From a virus, in the IMG/VR virus record IMGVR_UViG_3300027631_000014, positions 1 through 64,000 of that record: a stretch of 64,000 nucleotides of DNA, one strand, 5' to 3'. The position numbers and the translations under genes are program-made. Position 1 is the stretch's first letter; each line of letters starts with the position of its first letter. Under the pieces are notes generated by a model, which was not told where the DNA came from, ran no database searches, and was given only the letters and a program-made list of their open reading frames with translations. Shown here piece by piece: positions 7,814 to 18,128 of the stretch.

Positions 7814-10800
7814 TGTCAAATGGCTGCATAGGACCAATCAACATAATTCCTGATAACAATGAAGTAATACTACAAGATGTTAATCAGGTAATAACAGTAA
7901 TAGACAATAACTGTTGTACAACTGTAGACATTACTCAACCAACAACTGCTGTAGTTCAAATATTAACTGGACCTATGGGGCAATTCCCAACAGAAGGTTC
8001 TTTTGGATTTACAGGTTCGTTTGATATATCTGGTTCATTAACTGTAACAGGAAGTATATCTTCTAATTACATTCAATCTCCATATTTTACAGGTTCATTT
8101 TACGGAAATGGAACAGGAATATTCTCAGGATCTTTTAGTGGTTCTATTTCTTCTAACTTACAAGAAGTAACAGATAATGGAGCGACTACAACTAACGTTA
8201 TTAGTGCTTCTGGTTTAGATACAAATGCTTTAAATGTTTTAGGTAATGTTAATGTAACAGGATCTTTAATAGTAAGTGGTTCAAATACATTTAGAAATAT
8301 AGGTCCTGCTCAATTTACAGGTTCTACAGATATAACAGGAAGTTTAAGTGTTAATGGGGTAGATTATGAATTTACCTCTGCTTCATTTGATACTAGAATT
8401 TTAAACAATTCATCTAGTATATCTCTTTTGTCAGGAAGTTTCCTAAACACATCAGGTTCATTAAGTACTAGGGTAACAGATTTAGAAAGCTTTAGTTCTT
8501 CATTAGATGCTACATTTGCTACTGATGCTGAATTAAATGCTGCAACTGCTTCATTAAGTGGTTCAATTTCATATTTAAGTAGTAGCTACTTAGATTCAAG
8601 TGCATCATTTAATACTAGAATCTTAGACAACTCATCTAGTATAGCTTTATTGTCAGGAAGTTTCACAAATTTTAGTTCATCATATAGTACAGGTTCATTT
8701 ACAGGTTCATTTACTGGTTCTTTAAAAGGAATAGCTGCAAGTGCATCATATGCATCAACTGCATCATATGTACTAAATGCAGTTTCAAGTTCTTTTTCAT
8801 CAACTGCATCTTACTTAAACACACTAAACCAAGATCTAACATTTAATGGAAATTTAATATTAAATGGAACAGCATCTATAACTTATTTAGATGTTACTTA
8901 CGAATCTGCATCTGTAATTTACTCATCAGGTTCAAATCAATTAGGAGATGCTACCAATGATATACAAACCTTAATAGGAACAGTAAAAATAAGTGGAAGC
9001 TTACAAGTAACAGGAAGTACAAATATACCAAGTATAACAGGTTCATTATTAGGAACCTCAAGTTATGCTATAAATGCCGCAACAGCGTCAAATATACTTG
9101 GTGGTAAAGCAACACATATACCGTTTTTTATAACGGACACTACATTAGCTACTAGTTCAATATATCAATCAGGATCGACTAGTATAATAATTAATCAAGA
9201 TGCAAATACAACTGCAAATCCAGAAGCATTATATGTTTGGCAACCAAGTACTTCATCATTTAATGTAATAAGTGGTAAAGGAAACTTAAACAATTACTTA
9301 CAGTTAAATATACAAAATACAAATCAAGGAGTAACAGCATCTTCAGATGTAGTAGCTACAGCCAATAATGGTAATGAGTTTACTAATTACATTGATATGG
9401 GTATCAACAATGAAAACTTCTCAGGAGACATTGGTGGTCCAAACGCTGGATATTTGTATTCTACAGGTCAGCATTTACATATAGGAAATGCATCAAACTT
9501 TCCAATTCAATTTTTTGCAGGTGGGCTTGATTCTGATGCTAATAGAAAATTACAACTAAGTCCAAACAACTACCATGAAATGACTGGTTCATTGGATGTT
9601 AGTGGAAGTATAGTTGTATTAGATGGTATAACTGGTTCATTACAAGGAACAGCAAGTTATGCAAATAATGCTTTAACAGCTTCTTATGCATCTAATTCCG
9701 ATTTATTAGACGGAAAAGATAGTAGTATATTTGCAACAACTGGTTCAAATGTGTTTATTGGAAATCAAATAGTAACTGGTTCTTTATTTACAACTGGCTC
9801 AAATACATTAATAGGTTCTACTACTTTAACAGGTTCATTAAGTATATCTGGTTCGACAGTACAAGTAGGAAATAATACACTTTTAGGCAATACAATTTTA
9901 TCTGGAAGTATTGTTATATCTAGTTCATTGGCACCTGGTAACTTATCAGCATCAGTAAATATTTTTGGTGATACAGCAGTAACTGGTTTTATCAAATTCA
10001 ATCCTTACTCTACAAACATAGATACTAGCATATCAGCATCTTATGTTTTTGTTTCAGGTTCTACAAATGACTTGTATTTTTCTCAAAATGGAAATGGATA
10101 TAATAACACAACTCGTTTGCGTTGGTTAGAAGGAAATTTATATACTGGTTTATTAAATGGAGCATTAATTACAACGGCATCTGCAACTACATTTAATATT
10201 AGTAGTGGTTCTGGTGTTATAGTTAGTTTAAATGCTTCATTAAACGATAATCCATACCCAACAATTCAATATGTAAATTGGGGCAACTTAACCAACCAAC
10301 CATTAACATATAGAACATCATCAGTACAAACATTTGTTGGTATTGATTCTAATGGGCAAATAATCCAACAAACAAATCCATGGATTGATGGTCAATATAA
10401 CACATCAATTTCAGTTGGTACAGTAATACATCAAAATTTAAGTACAATAAACGCTAGTATTACTTATCCAAATGTAGCTTATGGCTACAAACAAAGAACA
10501 TATGACTTTATAAAAGCATTCGGACCATTAAAGTTGTCAGGGTGTATATTAGCTGTAAGTGGTTCATCAACAGGAAGTTTAATAGTAGGAAGTGGAACAG
10601 CATTTGCTGATGGTAGAAATTATCAAGTAGATCCAAACAACCCATCATATATAACAGATCAAGGAACAACAGTATCAAAAATATTTAGGTACTATGAGTC
10701 TGGTTCTACTTTTGTTCAAGATACAAATGGTGGATTAGGATATGGAGCAATCGATCCTCTTAACTACAATCTTAATGGAACTCTAACACCAGTACCTGGT

Positions 10801-11922
10801 ACAGGAGCTAATAGAGAATGGTCAATACAACGTGTATTCTGGTATCCAAATAGTGCTACTAAAGGTATAGTTGTATATTATGGTAATGCTACTTATTTAA
10901 GTGAAGTAGATGCAGCAGCGAATTTACAATACGAAACATTTAACGAAACACCAAATACACAACAAAATGCCATATATCTTGGAGCTATAGCAGTAAGAAA
11001 TAATGCAGATTTTACAGATAGTGATTCATATAAAATACTCCCCGCTGGTGTATTTAGAAATATAGGAGGATCTGGAGGGGGGTCAACTGTAACAGCAACA
11101 CTAGCAACATTAGGTGATGTTACATTATCAGGTTTGACAAATGGTCAACCTTTAGTATACAACACTACTTCTGGTAAATGGCAAAATTTATCAACATTAA
11201 CAGCTAGTTTAAATGGAAATGCCTCTACAGCTACAAGCGCATCATATGCTTTAACAGCATCTTATGTACAAAATGCATTAAGTAGTTCATATGCTTTAAC
11301 AGCATCCTATGTTGCTAATGCATCTTCATTTCCATACACTGGAAGTGCTATCATAACCGGTAGTTTAATTATAACTGGTTCTACAATATCAACATTAGGA
11401 TTTACTGGTTCATTAGAAGGAACTTCAAGTTGGGCTCAAAACTCAATAAGTGCATCATATGCATTAAGTAGTTCTTATTCAACAACATCCATTTCTTCAT
11501 CATATGCTACATCAGCATCTTATTTAATAGGAGGAGTTGTTAGTGCAAGTTATGCAGCAACATCATCACATGCCACTAATTTTGTAGTAGAAAGTACCTT
11601 AGCGTTAAATGGAACATTAACAGATTCTGCCACTGTAAATTCAAGTATAGTAGGTTCAAACAACTTATTTACTCAGGCAACAGGTTCACGAACATCAGCA
11701 TTTGGAAAATATACTATATTTAATGGAGCAAATGCAAGAGCAGGAGAATTTATAACAGTATGGAATGGAACAACCACAACTTACACTGATACATCAACAA
11801 CAGATATAGGAAGTACAGCAGATATTACTTTTGGCTCAATTATAGTAGGAGGTAATATTGAAATAGATGCTGTAGCAACTTCATCAGGTTGGAAAATAAA
11901 AATGTTAACTACCTTCATCTAA
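7813..11922 (+). CDS. Large tail fibre or adhesin with GTASYA/TGSL repeats
   Basis: 1369 residues. From about residue 65 the chain is dominated by Ser/Thr/Gly repeats of the types T-G-S-L-x-V-T-G-S and G-T-A-S-Y-A-x-x-A-S-Y, usual in long trimeric fibres of marine phages. The N-terminal 60 residues are distinct and contain a CC pair, probably the virion attachment part. A non-repeated domain lies at about 800-1090, then repeats resume, and the last 100 residues (from about 1265) are again unique and could bind the receptor. Coupled by TAATG to the preceding small protein. Confidence 0.85.
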   Translation: MSNGCIGPINIIPDNNEVILQDVNQVITVIDNNCCTTVDITQPTTAVVQILTGPMGQFPTEGSFGFTGSFDISGSLTVTGSISSNYIQSPYFTGSFYGNGTGIFSGSFSGSISSNLQEVTDNGATTTNVISASGLDTNALNVLGNVNVTGSLIVSGSNTFRNIGPAQFTGSTDITGSLSVNGVDYEFTSASFDTRILNNSSSISLLSGSFLNTSGSLSTRVTDLESFSSSLDATFATDAELNAATASLSGSISYLSSSYLDSSASFNTRILDNSSSIALLSGSFTNFSSSYSTGSFTGSFTGSLKGIAASASYASTASYVLNAVSSSFSSTASYLNTLNQDLTFNGNLILNGTASITYLDVTYESASVIYSSGSNQLGDATNDIQTLIGTVKISGSLQVTGSTNIPSITGSLLGTSSYAINAATASNILGGKATHIPFFITDTTLATSSIYQSGSTSIIINQDANTTANPEALYVWQPSTSSFNVISGKGNLNNYLQLNIQNTNQGVTASSDVVATANNGNEFTNYIDMGINNENFSGDIGGPNAGYLYSTGQHLHIGNASNFPIQFFAGGLDSDANRKLQLSPNNYHEMTGSLDVSGSIVVLDGITGSLQGTASYANNALTASYASNSDLLDGKDSSIFATTGSNVFIGNQIVTGSLFTTGSNTLIGSTTLTGSLSISGSTVQVGNNTLLGNTILSGSIVISSSLAPGNLSASVNIFGDTAVTGFIKFNPYSTNIDTSISASYVFVSGSTNDLYFSQNGNGYNNTTRLRWLEGNLYTGLLNGALITTASATTFNISSGSGVIVSLNASLNDNPYPTIQYVNWGNLTNQPLTYRTSSVQTFVGIDSNGQIIQQTNPWIDGQYNTSISVGTVIHQNLSTINASITYPNVAYGYKQRTYDFIKAFGPLKLSGCILAVSGSSTGSLIVGSGTAFADGRNYQVDPNNPSYITDQGTTVSKIFRYYESGSTFVQDTNGGLGYGAIDPLNYNLNGTLTPVPGTGANREWSIQRVFWYPNSATKGIVVYYGNATYLSEVDAAANLQYETFNETPNTQQNAIYLGAIAVRNNADFTDSDSYKILPAGVFRNIGGSGGGSTVTATLATLGDVTLSGLTNGQPLVYNTTSGKWQNLSTLTASLNGNASTATSASYALTASYVQNALSSSYALTASYVANASSFPYTGSAIITGSLIITGSTISTLGFTGSLEGTSSWAQNSISASYALSSSYSTTSISSSYATSASYLIGGVVSASYAATSSHATNFVVESTLALNGTLTDSATVNSSIVGSNNLFTQATGSRTSAFGKYTIFNGANARAGEFITVWNGTTTTYTDTSTTDIGSTADITFGSIIVGGNIEIDAVATSSGWKIKMLTTFI

Positions 11923-11925
11923 GCA

Positions 11926-11933
11926 TATTTATA
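11926..11933 (+). promoter_or_regulatory. Late-type motif TATTTATA
   Basis: CATATTTATATTAGAAA, starting four bases after the fibre stop and 34 bases before the next ATG. Confidence 0.5.
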
Positions 11934-11967
11934 TTAGAAATTAGTTGGATAGGGAAAACTAAAAATT

Positions 11968-14172
11968 ATGGCAAACGAATTCATAGCTCGTAACGGGCTC
12001 ATATCACAAAATAATTCAATAGTAAGTGGATCACTAACTGTTACTCAAGGTATAACAGGATCTTTATTAGCAATTAATAGTATTGATTCAGAAAATAGAG
12101 TATTAAGTGATGGACTACCAAGTGCATCACTAAATTGGAATGATAGGGTTCTAATAGATACTAATGGTTCAGGCTCTTTAGGTTGGCAATCAAGAAGATT
12201 ACTAGATGAAAATGATCTTAAATCAGTAGAATGGGGTAATAGATACTTATATAGATCTGATAATGTAGTAGTAGTAGATTGGGAAAATGGTCTATTTACC
12301 GGTTCATTAGACGGAACAGCTTCATTTGCTGTATCCGCATCATGGGCGCCGAGTGTTACAATAGATACCAGTTCATTTGCAACTACAGGTTCAAATCAAT
12401 TTAACGATAGTCAATCTATTAGTGGTTCATTAAATGTTTCTCAAAATGTAGAGATATTCGGAATTCTTAACAATGGATCAAATACCGTAGCTACAGGTCA
12501 GCATTCACACGCTGAAGGAGAAAACTCTACAGCATATGGCGCGTTTTCACACGCTGAAGGTGGAGCAGCTATTGCACATGCAGAATATTCTCATGCTGAG
12601 GGTGCCAGTGCTCAAGCATTTGGAGATGGCTCTCACGCTGAAGGTTCAGTAACAGAAGCTAGAGGAGGGTATTCTCACTCAGAAGGTGACAGTACATTAG
12701 CATCTGGCTCGTATTCTCATGCAGAAGGTTCTGGTACTCAAGCAATAGGTAACTCTTCACATGCAGAAGGTACTCAAACAGCAACCGGAGGAATAAACGG
12801 ATATTTAGCAACATCAGTAGCATCTGGGTTAGTTACTTTATCTGGATCGTATGGAGATGTATCAGGTGATTATCTAGCAGGAAATTATTTATATCTAAAC
12901 GATGCTGATTATGATGCTGCATATGGTATTAGTAGTTTTGCAATTGACTCTGCAACATTCAATGGAACTGAAACCGAAGTACTTTTAGTAGATGTAAGTG
13001 TTGGCACTACAACAGCAGTAGTAGGAAATCTAAATCTTCTATCAATTAATTGGGCTGGCGATCAAACATATAAAGGCGACTATTCACACGCAGAAGGCGT
13101 TAGTACACGAGCCTTAGGTACTTATTCACACGCTGAAGGTGAAGCGGGACAAACAGTAGGAGGTGGTTCCCATGTTGAAGGTTATAGTACAATAACAATA
13201 GGACCATATTCACACGCAGAAGGAAATGCTACAATAGCGATAGGACTGTATTCTCATGCTGAAGGTTTAAGTACTTTAGCGTCAGGTTCATATTCACACA
13301 CTGAAGGAAATTCAACTCAAACAATAGGTAACTCTTCACACGCTGAAGGTAGACTAACAACAGCTCTAGGTGAATATTCACACGCTGAAGGAAATGGTTC
13401 TCTAGCAATAGGATCCTATTCTCATGCTGAAGGTAATTCAACTCAAGCAATTGGTGATTTCTCTCATGCAGAAGGAGAAAGTACAATAGCATCAGGATCT
13501 TTCCAACACGTATCAGGCAAATTCAATACTCATGGAGATGACACTTCATTATTCATAATAGGTAATGGAGTAGATGATGCAACTAGATCAGATGTATTTA
13601 GAGTATCTGGTTCATCAGTGCAAGTAACTGGTTCATTAATTGTAAATGACGGAACATATGAATCAATTAACACTACTACAAGAGAGTTAGTAGATGATGC
13701 TGGTATTATCGCAGTTAATTGGCAAACTACTATCGCGGGATCTGAAAGAACATTATTTGATGATACAGGCCTAGAGTCGCTAAAATGGAATTCACGTAAA
13801 CTCTTTGATGAGTCTAGCAACTTGTCAATTGACTGGGGTAATGCAGGTTCTGGTGATTCTAGAAATTTAAAAGACTCGGATGGTGTTAGTACAATATTAA
13901 ATTGGGATACAACCACAGCTGCAGGTGCCTGGTTTTCCGGTTCTTTAATAGGAACGGCATCATATGCTCTAACAGCATCTTTTGCTTTAAATGGTGGTGG
14001 CTCTACAGATACTGGTTCCTTACTAACAACAGCCTCAATATCATTAAATACAATTACTTTTACAAAAGGAGATGGAAGTACATTCCCAATCACTGTAGAC
14101 ACAGGATCAGGTGGTGGAGGTGGAGGAAGCAGTGCAACATCAAACTTATTTAATTACTATAACTTTATATAA
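11968..14172 (+). CDS. Tail fibre with YadA-like SHAEG repeats
   Basis: 734 residues. Residues about 40-100 and 565-650 carry repeats of a pattern L-x-D-x-x-G-x-x-S-x-x-W-x-x-R. Residues about 178-515 contain a long run of S-H-A-E-G repeats, spaced about 14-16 residues, of the head-domain type found in trimeric autotransporters such as YadA. They are interrupted by a unique insertion (about 272-370). A GTASYALTAS stretch and a Gly-rich segment precede the C-terminal NLFNYYNFI. This is a trimeric adhesin-like fibre; the receptor is unknown. Confidence 0.85.
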   Translation: MANEFIARNGLISQNNSIVSGSLTVTQGITGSLLAINSIDSENRVLSDGLPSASLNWNDRVLIDTNGSGSLGWQSRRLLDENDLKSVEWGNRYLYRSDNVVVVDWENGLFTGSLDGTASFAVSASWAPSVTIDTSSFATTGSNQFNDSQSISGSLNVSQNVEIFGILNNGSNTVATGQHSHAEGENSTAYGAFSHAEGGAAIAHAEYSHAEGASAQAFGDGSHAEGSVTEARGGYSHSEGDSTLASGSYSHAEGSGTQAIGNSSHAEGTQTATGGINGYLATSVASGLVTLSGSYGDVSGDYLAGNYLYLNDADYDAAYGISSFAIDSATFNGTETEVLLVDVSVGTTTAVVGNLNLLSINWAGDQTYKGDYSHAEGVSTRALGTYSHAEGEAGQTVGGGSHVEGYSTITIGPYSHAEGNATIAIGLYSHAEGLSTLASGSYSHTEGNSTQTIGNSSHAEGRLTTALGEYSHAEGNGSLAIGSYSHAEGNSTQAIGDFSHAEGESTIASGSFQHVSGKFNTHGDDTSLFIIGNGVDDATRSDVFRVSGSSVQVTGSLIVNDGTYESINTTTRELVDDAGIIAVNWQTTIAGSERTLFDDTGLESLKWNSRKLFDESSNLSIDWGNAGSGDSRNLKDSDGVSTILNWDTTTAAGAWFSGSLIGTASYALTASFALNGGGSTDTGSLLTTASISLNTITFTKGDGSTFPITVDTGSGGGGGGSSATSNLFNYYNFI
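12490..13520 (+). repeat. In-gene DNA repeats encoding SHAEG units
   Basis: About 18 copies of TCACACGCTGAAGG-like or TCTCATGCTGAAGG-like segments occur at roughly 40-50 base intervals inside the fibre gene. Synonymous differences show drift between copies, but many remain similar enough for recombination to change repeat number. Confidence 0.8.
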
Positions 14173-14184
14173 AAACAAAACAAT

Positions 14185-14622
14185 ATGGCAGCAAATACAA
14201 CACCAATATTTACATTAGTAGCTAACAAAGGTATTAATACCGGACTTAGATTAACAACAGCAAACACAACACGTGATTTATCAACCACTACAAATGGTGG
14301 TTTACTATTTACAGCAGGAGCAAGTGGTAGTAGAGTAGAAGCAATTGATTTTGTACACTCAGCGGCATCACAAACTCAAGCATCTATTGCGTCAGTAGGT
14401 AGAGTATTCTTATGTGATAGTGCAATTGGAGGAAGTCCAAGATTAATAAAAGAAATTGCTTTAACAGCAGTAACTCCATCAGCAATTGCAATAGGAGCAA
14501 CATTCACAGTAACATTCACAACACCTTTGTTTTTAGCAACTGGTGAACATTTATGGGCAACAATTAGTGCTACACAAACAACAGGTCAATATGACATTAA
14601 CTGTTATGGTGGAGATTATTAA
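14185..14622 (+). CDS. Small virion-associated protein in fibre cluster
   Basis: 145 residues, rich in Thr/Ala/Ser and probably all-beta, with no charged core or catalytic motif. The pattern NTTRDLSTTTNGGLLFTAG followed by a strand-rich C-terminus (EHLWATISATQTTGQYDINCYGGDY) resembles small decoration or fibre-tip proteins. It lies between two adhesin genes and starts 12 bases after the SHAEG fibre stop. No assignable function beyond a likely structural role. Confidence 0.65.
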   Translation: MAANTTPIFTLVANKGINTGLRLTTANTTRDLSTTTNGGLLFTAGASGSRVEAIDFVHSAASQTQASIASVGRVFLCDSAIGGSPRLIKEIALTAVTPSAIAIGATFTVTFTTPLFLATGEHLWATISATQTTGQYDINCYGGDY

Positions 14623-14641
14623 TAAATAAAAAATAAAAATT

Positions 14642-14884
14642 ATGACTTATAAAATTTTAAGTACTCAAGCAAACGAAGAAACAATTACAACAACTGTTGA
14701 ATATAATTTTGATGATGTAATGGTAACAGTAGATATTCCACATTTTATGCCTCAAAGTGAAAGTGATATAGAAACAGGAATATTAAATAGAGCTATGAGT
14801 GAAAAAAGAAAACTTGATGCTATCGAATTAAACAAAACAATATTAACAAGTATTATAATTGGAGAAGAAAAACCTATTCAATAG
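14642..14884 (+). CDS. Unknown small protein
   Basis: 80 residues, acidic. Two beta-strand-like segments (YKILSTQANEETITTTVEYNF and VTVDIPHFMP) precede a helix (ESDIETGILNRAMSEKRKLDAI). No membrane segment or Cys. It sits between a small structural gene and a zinc-ribbon ORF, with two bases before the latter, so it is probably co-translated within the fibre cluster. Not recognised. Confidence 0.65.
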   Translation: MTYKILSTQANEETITTTVEYNFDDVMVTVDIPHFMPQSESDIETGILNRAMSEKRKLDAIELNKTILTSIIIGEEKPIQ

Positions 14885-14886
14885 TT

Positions 14887-15042
14887 ATGAAACCATTATT
14901 TTGTAATAAATGTCATAAGAGAATTGTTCCACCTAAATTTTTAATGGGGCAAAATATTAATGTACAAAATGCTATGACTTTAAATTGTGGAGATCCAAAA
15001 TGTACAGGTCATGTAAAATATTTACCAACTAAAAAAGATTAA
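14887..15042 (+). CDS. Small zinc-ribbon-like protein
   Basis: 51 residues with C-N-K-C at 6-9 and C-G-D-P-K-C at 34-39, two knuckles about 24 residues apart, which suggests one bound zinc. The start is preceded by AGTTATG, a context seen at several other genes in this window, and the stop lies four bases before the next ATG. Zinc ribbons often bind nucleic acid or stabilise a fold; its position among adhesin genes gives no clear job. Confidence 0.65.
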   Translation: MKPLFCNKCHKRIVPPKFLMGQNINVQNAMTLNCGDPKCTGHVKYLPTKKD

Positions 15043-15046
15043 GTAA

Positions 15047-18000
15047 ATGGCTATAAGAACTGTATCAAATACTGGAGGTAACTGGAATGCAACCGCTACT
15101 TGGGTTGGTGGAGTAGTTCCTAGTGCTACATTAGATACTGTTGCATTTACAGCAACATCTGGACAATTAACAATCAATGTAGCCTCAACTTGTATAGGTA
15201 TTAATTTTACTAATTATGTTAATACTATAACTTTTACCGCATTACTTACAATTAACGGCCCAGTTAACTTAGGTACAGGTGGATACACACAAGCTGGTGC
15301 ATCAGGAATACAAGCAGGTACAACAGCAACACATACAAGTGGAGGTGTAACTTGGAGTAGACTATGGACTTTTGCTGGAACCTCACAAACACACACATTA
15401 TCTGGAACTTGGACATTCACAGGTACGTTAAATTTTAGTGCTACAACGGCAATGACTTTAACTGGTAGTACAATTAATACAACTAGGTTAACTGTAACAA
15501 CTACTGCTACAACATCTGGAACAACAGCAATTGTGTTTAATGGGACAGGGACTTGGTCACACACCGCTGCTGGTATTATTCAAAACAATATTACAATTAA
15601 TACCGCTGGAACATTAACAATAGGTACCAATATTTACTATAATACAGGAACACTTACTTATACGTTAGGAACAGTAAACACAACAACTAATAGTAGTATT
15701 TTAAATATTTCTGCCTCAACTACATTATCAACAGGAATCATATCTTGGAGTAGTCTTATAGTATCAGCAGCAGCAACCATTACTTTAGGAGCTAACTTAA
15801 AAGTATCATCTGCTTTTACAATGACCACCGGTGGTTATGCAGTAACTATTACACCTGGAGCATTTGCTGTAAATTTTTCAACTGCAAATGTTACTATTGG
15901 TAATACAAACTCAGGAGCGACAACTTTTACTTATAACGGTACAATAACTTGTGTTAATTTTACAGTAGTTGCTGGGAATGCAACTAGTGGTACTTTAAAT
16001 GGTACAACATATAATATCACAGGAAATTTCACAATAAACACATTTGGTACTGGTGGTTCAGTAGCTGGAACATCTACAATAAATCTTACAGGTACAGGTA
16101 CAGTACAACAACTTAACTCGGGAGTATATGCAGTACCAGTAACTAATAATTTTACTATAAACACATCTGGTACTATAACATTTTTATCTGGTACTAGATT
16201 TTTTTATCAAACAGGAATATTCACCTATACTGCAGGTACAGTTATAACAACTAACACTACATTAGGTATATTAGGTTCTTGTACATTAAATACTGATATG
16301 GGAGCAACACAAATAAATTGGGTTAATGTTACTTCCTTTGCCACAGCAACTATAACGTTAACTAGCAACCTAAACATAACTAATTTAACAGTTAGTTCAG
16401 GCATTCTGAGTTTTACTTTAGGTGTAAATAATTTGTTAATTTCCGGAAATTTAACTATGAATAGTAATTCTAGTCTTAATACACCACAAAATTTACAAAT
16501 AGTAAATCTTACATTAGGAAGTGGAACTGCTACAGGAGCGTTTATGAACGGCCTTTTCACAATATCAGTATCAGGTAATTTAACTCAAAATACTGGTAAT
16601 CAAGCATGTGGAGGAACAACAACTATTCAATTAAATGGGACAGGAACTTGGAGTAATGCAAGTACTGGTACTTTAAATAATAATTTAATATTTAATACAT
16701 CAGGTATTATAACTTTAGGCGCAAACATTTACTATATTGCCGGGACACTCACTTACACAGCAGGTACAGTTACAACTACTGGTAATACTCTAAATATAAC
16801 TGGTGCGGCAACTTTAAATACAAATGTGTTAAATTGGAATAATATAATTATTAGTGGTGGTTCATCAACAATAACAAGTAACTTAAATATTTTAGGAAAT
16901 TTAACTATATCAACTACCTCTACAGCAGTTAATGGTTTATTTAACATTAATGTTGGAGGTAATTTAACAATTAATATTTCAATGGGTGGAACAGCAACAA
17001 TAGTGTTAAATGGTACAGGGACATGGTCACATGGAGCCGCTTTTTATCTATCAAACCCACTAATATTCAATACAAGTGGTACAATTACAATAAGTGGTAC
17101 TGTTTATTTTAGTAGTGTCGGTTCTATAATATACACAGCAGGGACAGTTATATCAAACGGTAGTACCTTACAAACAAACGCAGGAACAATATCCACAGGC
17201 ACTATGTTATGGAATAATATACTATTTGCAACTAATGGTTCTAGTGTAATGTCTATTGGTTCTAATTTATATGTAAATGGTACATTTACAATAGGAGGTA
17301 ATGGAACAGTTAGTGGAACATTTAATATCTATTGTAATAACTTTACTATAAATAATAGTACATCAGGAGGATCTGTAGTTGCAGCGACAATGTCTCAAAT
17401 TGTCTATGTTTATAATACATTAACATTTGGTTTTTCATCCAGCGGTACAGGTTCAAATGGTGCTACATTTTATGTAAATGGAAATTTAGCATTAGGTAAT
17501 GGTGGTGCAAATGGAGGGACATCACAAGTAATAATGACTGGTACTGGAACCGTAAGTGGAACAAATAATTTCGCACATCCATTAACTATTAACTCATCGG
17601 GTGTTATAACATTTTCTACTACATTTACTATAAGTAGTACCTTTACTTACACTTCAGGTATTGTTAAAGCTAATACAACAACATTAACATGTGCACCAGC
17701 TTCTGGACAAACACTTATAGGTATGAATAAAATAGCATGGAAAGCTGTAGTTTTAACATCTGGTCAAACATTTACAATGAATGAGTTTTTTAGTGGAAGT
17801 CCTAGTGTAAGAACCAATATTACTCCATCATCAACAACAAACTACATAATCACATTCCAAGACAGATTTGAAAAATTCTCTAAATTTGTAAAAGTAAATA
17901 GAGCAACAATATCAACACCAGGACAACTAACAGTAACAACGTATAAAGGAAATCAATTAAATAACGTAGGTATAAAGTTTGCTCCTAATAACATAAACAA

Positions 18001-18091
18001 TGGACTAGCTAAAAACAACCCTAGTGTTCAACCAACCCCTACATACGGATTACAACCAACTTTTCTAATGGCAGATCCTACTTTAAGTTAA
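15047..18091 (+). CDS. Large beta-rich adhesin or tail spike-like protein
   Basis: 1014 residues, almost free of charged residues for the first 850 and rich in Thr, Gly, Asn and Ser. The N-terminus (VSNTGGNWNATATWVGGVVP) is a start often seen in phage proteins with beta-helix-like repeats. Imperfect units containing G-T-G-T-W-S, F-N-T-S-G-x-I-T and L-T-Y-T-x-G-T-V recur roughly every 60-90 residues, consistent with a long beta-solenoid. The last 100 residues are more charged (FQDRFEKFSKFVKVNRA) and may anchor to the virion. No catalytic motif seen. Confidence 0.8.
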   Translation: MAIRTVSNTGGNWNATATWVGGVVPSATLDTVAFTATSGQLTINVASTCIGINFTNYVNTITFTALLTINGPVNLGTGGYTQAGASGIQAGTTATHTSGGVTWSRLWTFAGTSQTHTLSGTWTFTGTLNFSATTAMTLTGSTINTTRLTVTTTATTSGTTAIVFNGTGTWSHTAAGIIQNNITINTAGTLTIGTNIYYNTGTLTYTLGTVNTTTNSSILNISASTTLSTGIISWSSLIVSAAATITLGANLKVSSAFTMTTGGYAVTITPGAFAVNFSTANVTIGNTNSGATTFTYNGTITCVNFTVVAGNATSGTLNGTTYNITGNFTINTFGTGGSVAGTSTINLTGTGTVQQLNSGVYAVPVTNNFTINTSGTITFLSGTRFFYQTGIFTYTAGTVITTNTTLGILGSCTLNTDMGATQINWVNVTSFATATITLTSNLNITNLTVSSGILSFTLGVNNLLISGNLTMNSNSSLNTPQNLQIVNLTLGSGTATGAFMNGLFTISVSGNLTQNTGNQACGGTTTIQLNGTGTWSNASTGTLNNNLIFNTSGIITLGANIYYIAGTLTYTAGTVTTTGNTLNITGAATLNTNVLNWNNIIISGGSSTITSNLNILGNLTISTTSTAVNGLFNINVGGNLTINISMGGTATIVLNGTGTWSHGAAFYLSNPLIFNTSGTITISGTVYFSSVGSIIYTAGTVISNGSTLQTNAGTISTGTMLWNNILFATNGSSVMSIGSNLYVNGTFTIGGNGTVSGTFNIYCNNFTINNSTSGGSVVAATMSQIVYVYNTLTFGFSSSGTGSNGATFYVNGNLALGNGGANGGTSQVIMTGTGTVSGTNNFAHPLTINSSGVITFSTTFTISSTFTYTSGIVKANTTTLTCAPASGQTLIGMNKIAWKAVVLTSGQTFTMNEFFSGSPSVRTNITPSSTTNYIITFQDRFEKFSKFVKVNRATISTPGQLTVTTYKGNQLNNVGIKFAPNNINNGLAKNNPSVQPTPTYGLQPTFLMADPTLS

Positions 18092-18106
18092 TATTTACTT
18101 TTACCA

Positions 18107-18114
18107 TATTTATA
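18107..18114 (+). promoter_or_regulatory. Late-type motif TATTTATA
   Basis: CATATTTATAATAAAATATAA, 14 bases before the ATG of the neck-protein gene. Confidence 0.55.
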
Positions 18115-18128
18115 ATAAAATATAAATC

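Noticed and set aside
12490-13520. Regularly spaced near-identical DNA units that might suggest a CRISPR array
   Set aside because: The units are in frame, encode SHAEG peptides and vary synonymously, so they are coding repeats.
13530-14102. Long antisense open frame of 190 codons in the SHAEG fibre gene
   Set aside because: It mirrors the Ser/Thr/Gly-rich fibre in another frame, has no promoter or start context, and all supported genes lie on the + strand.
15214-16947. Series of antisense open frames in the 1014-residue adhesin gene
   Set aside because: Low-complexity Thr/Gly codons (ACA/GGT) rarely give stops on the opposite strand; no starts or promoters support them.
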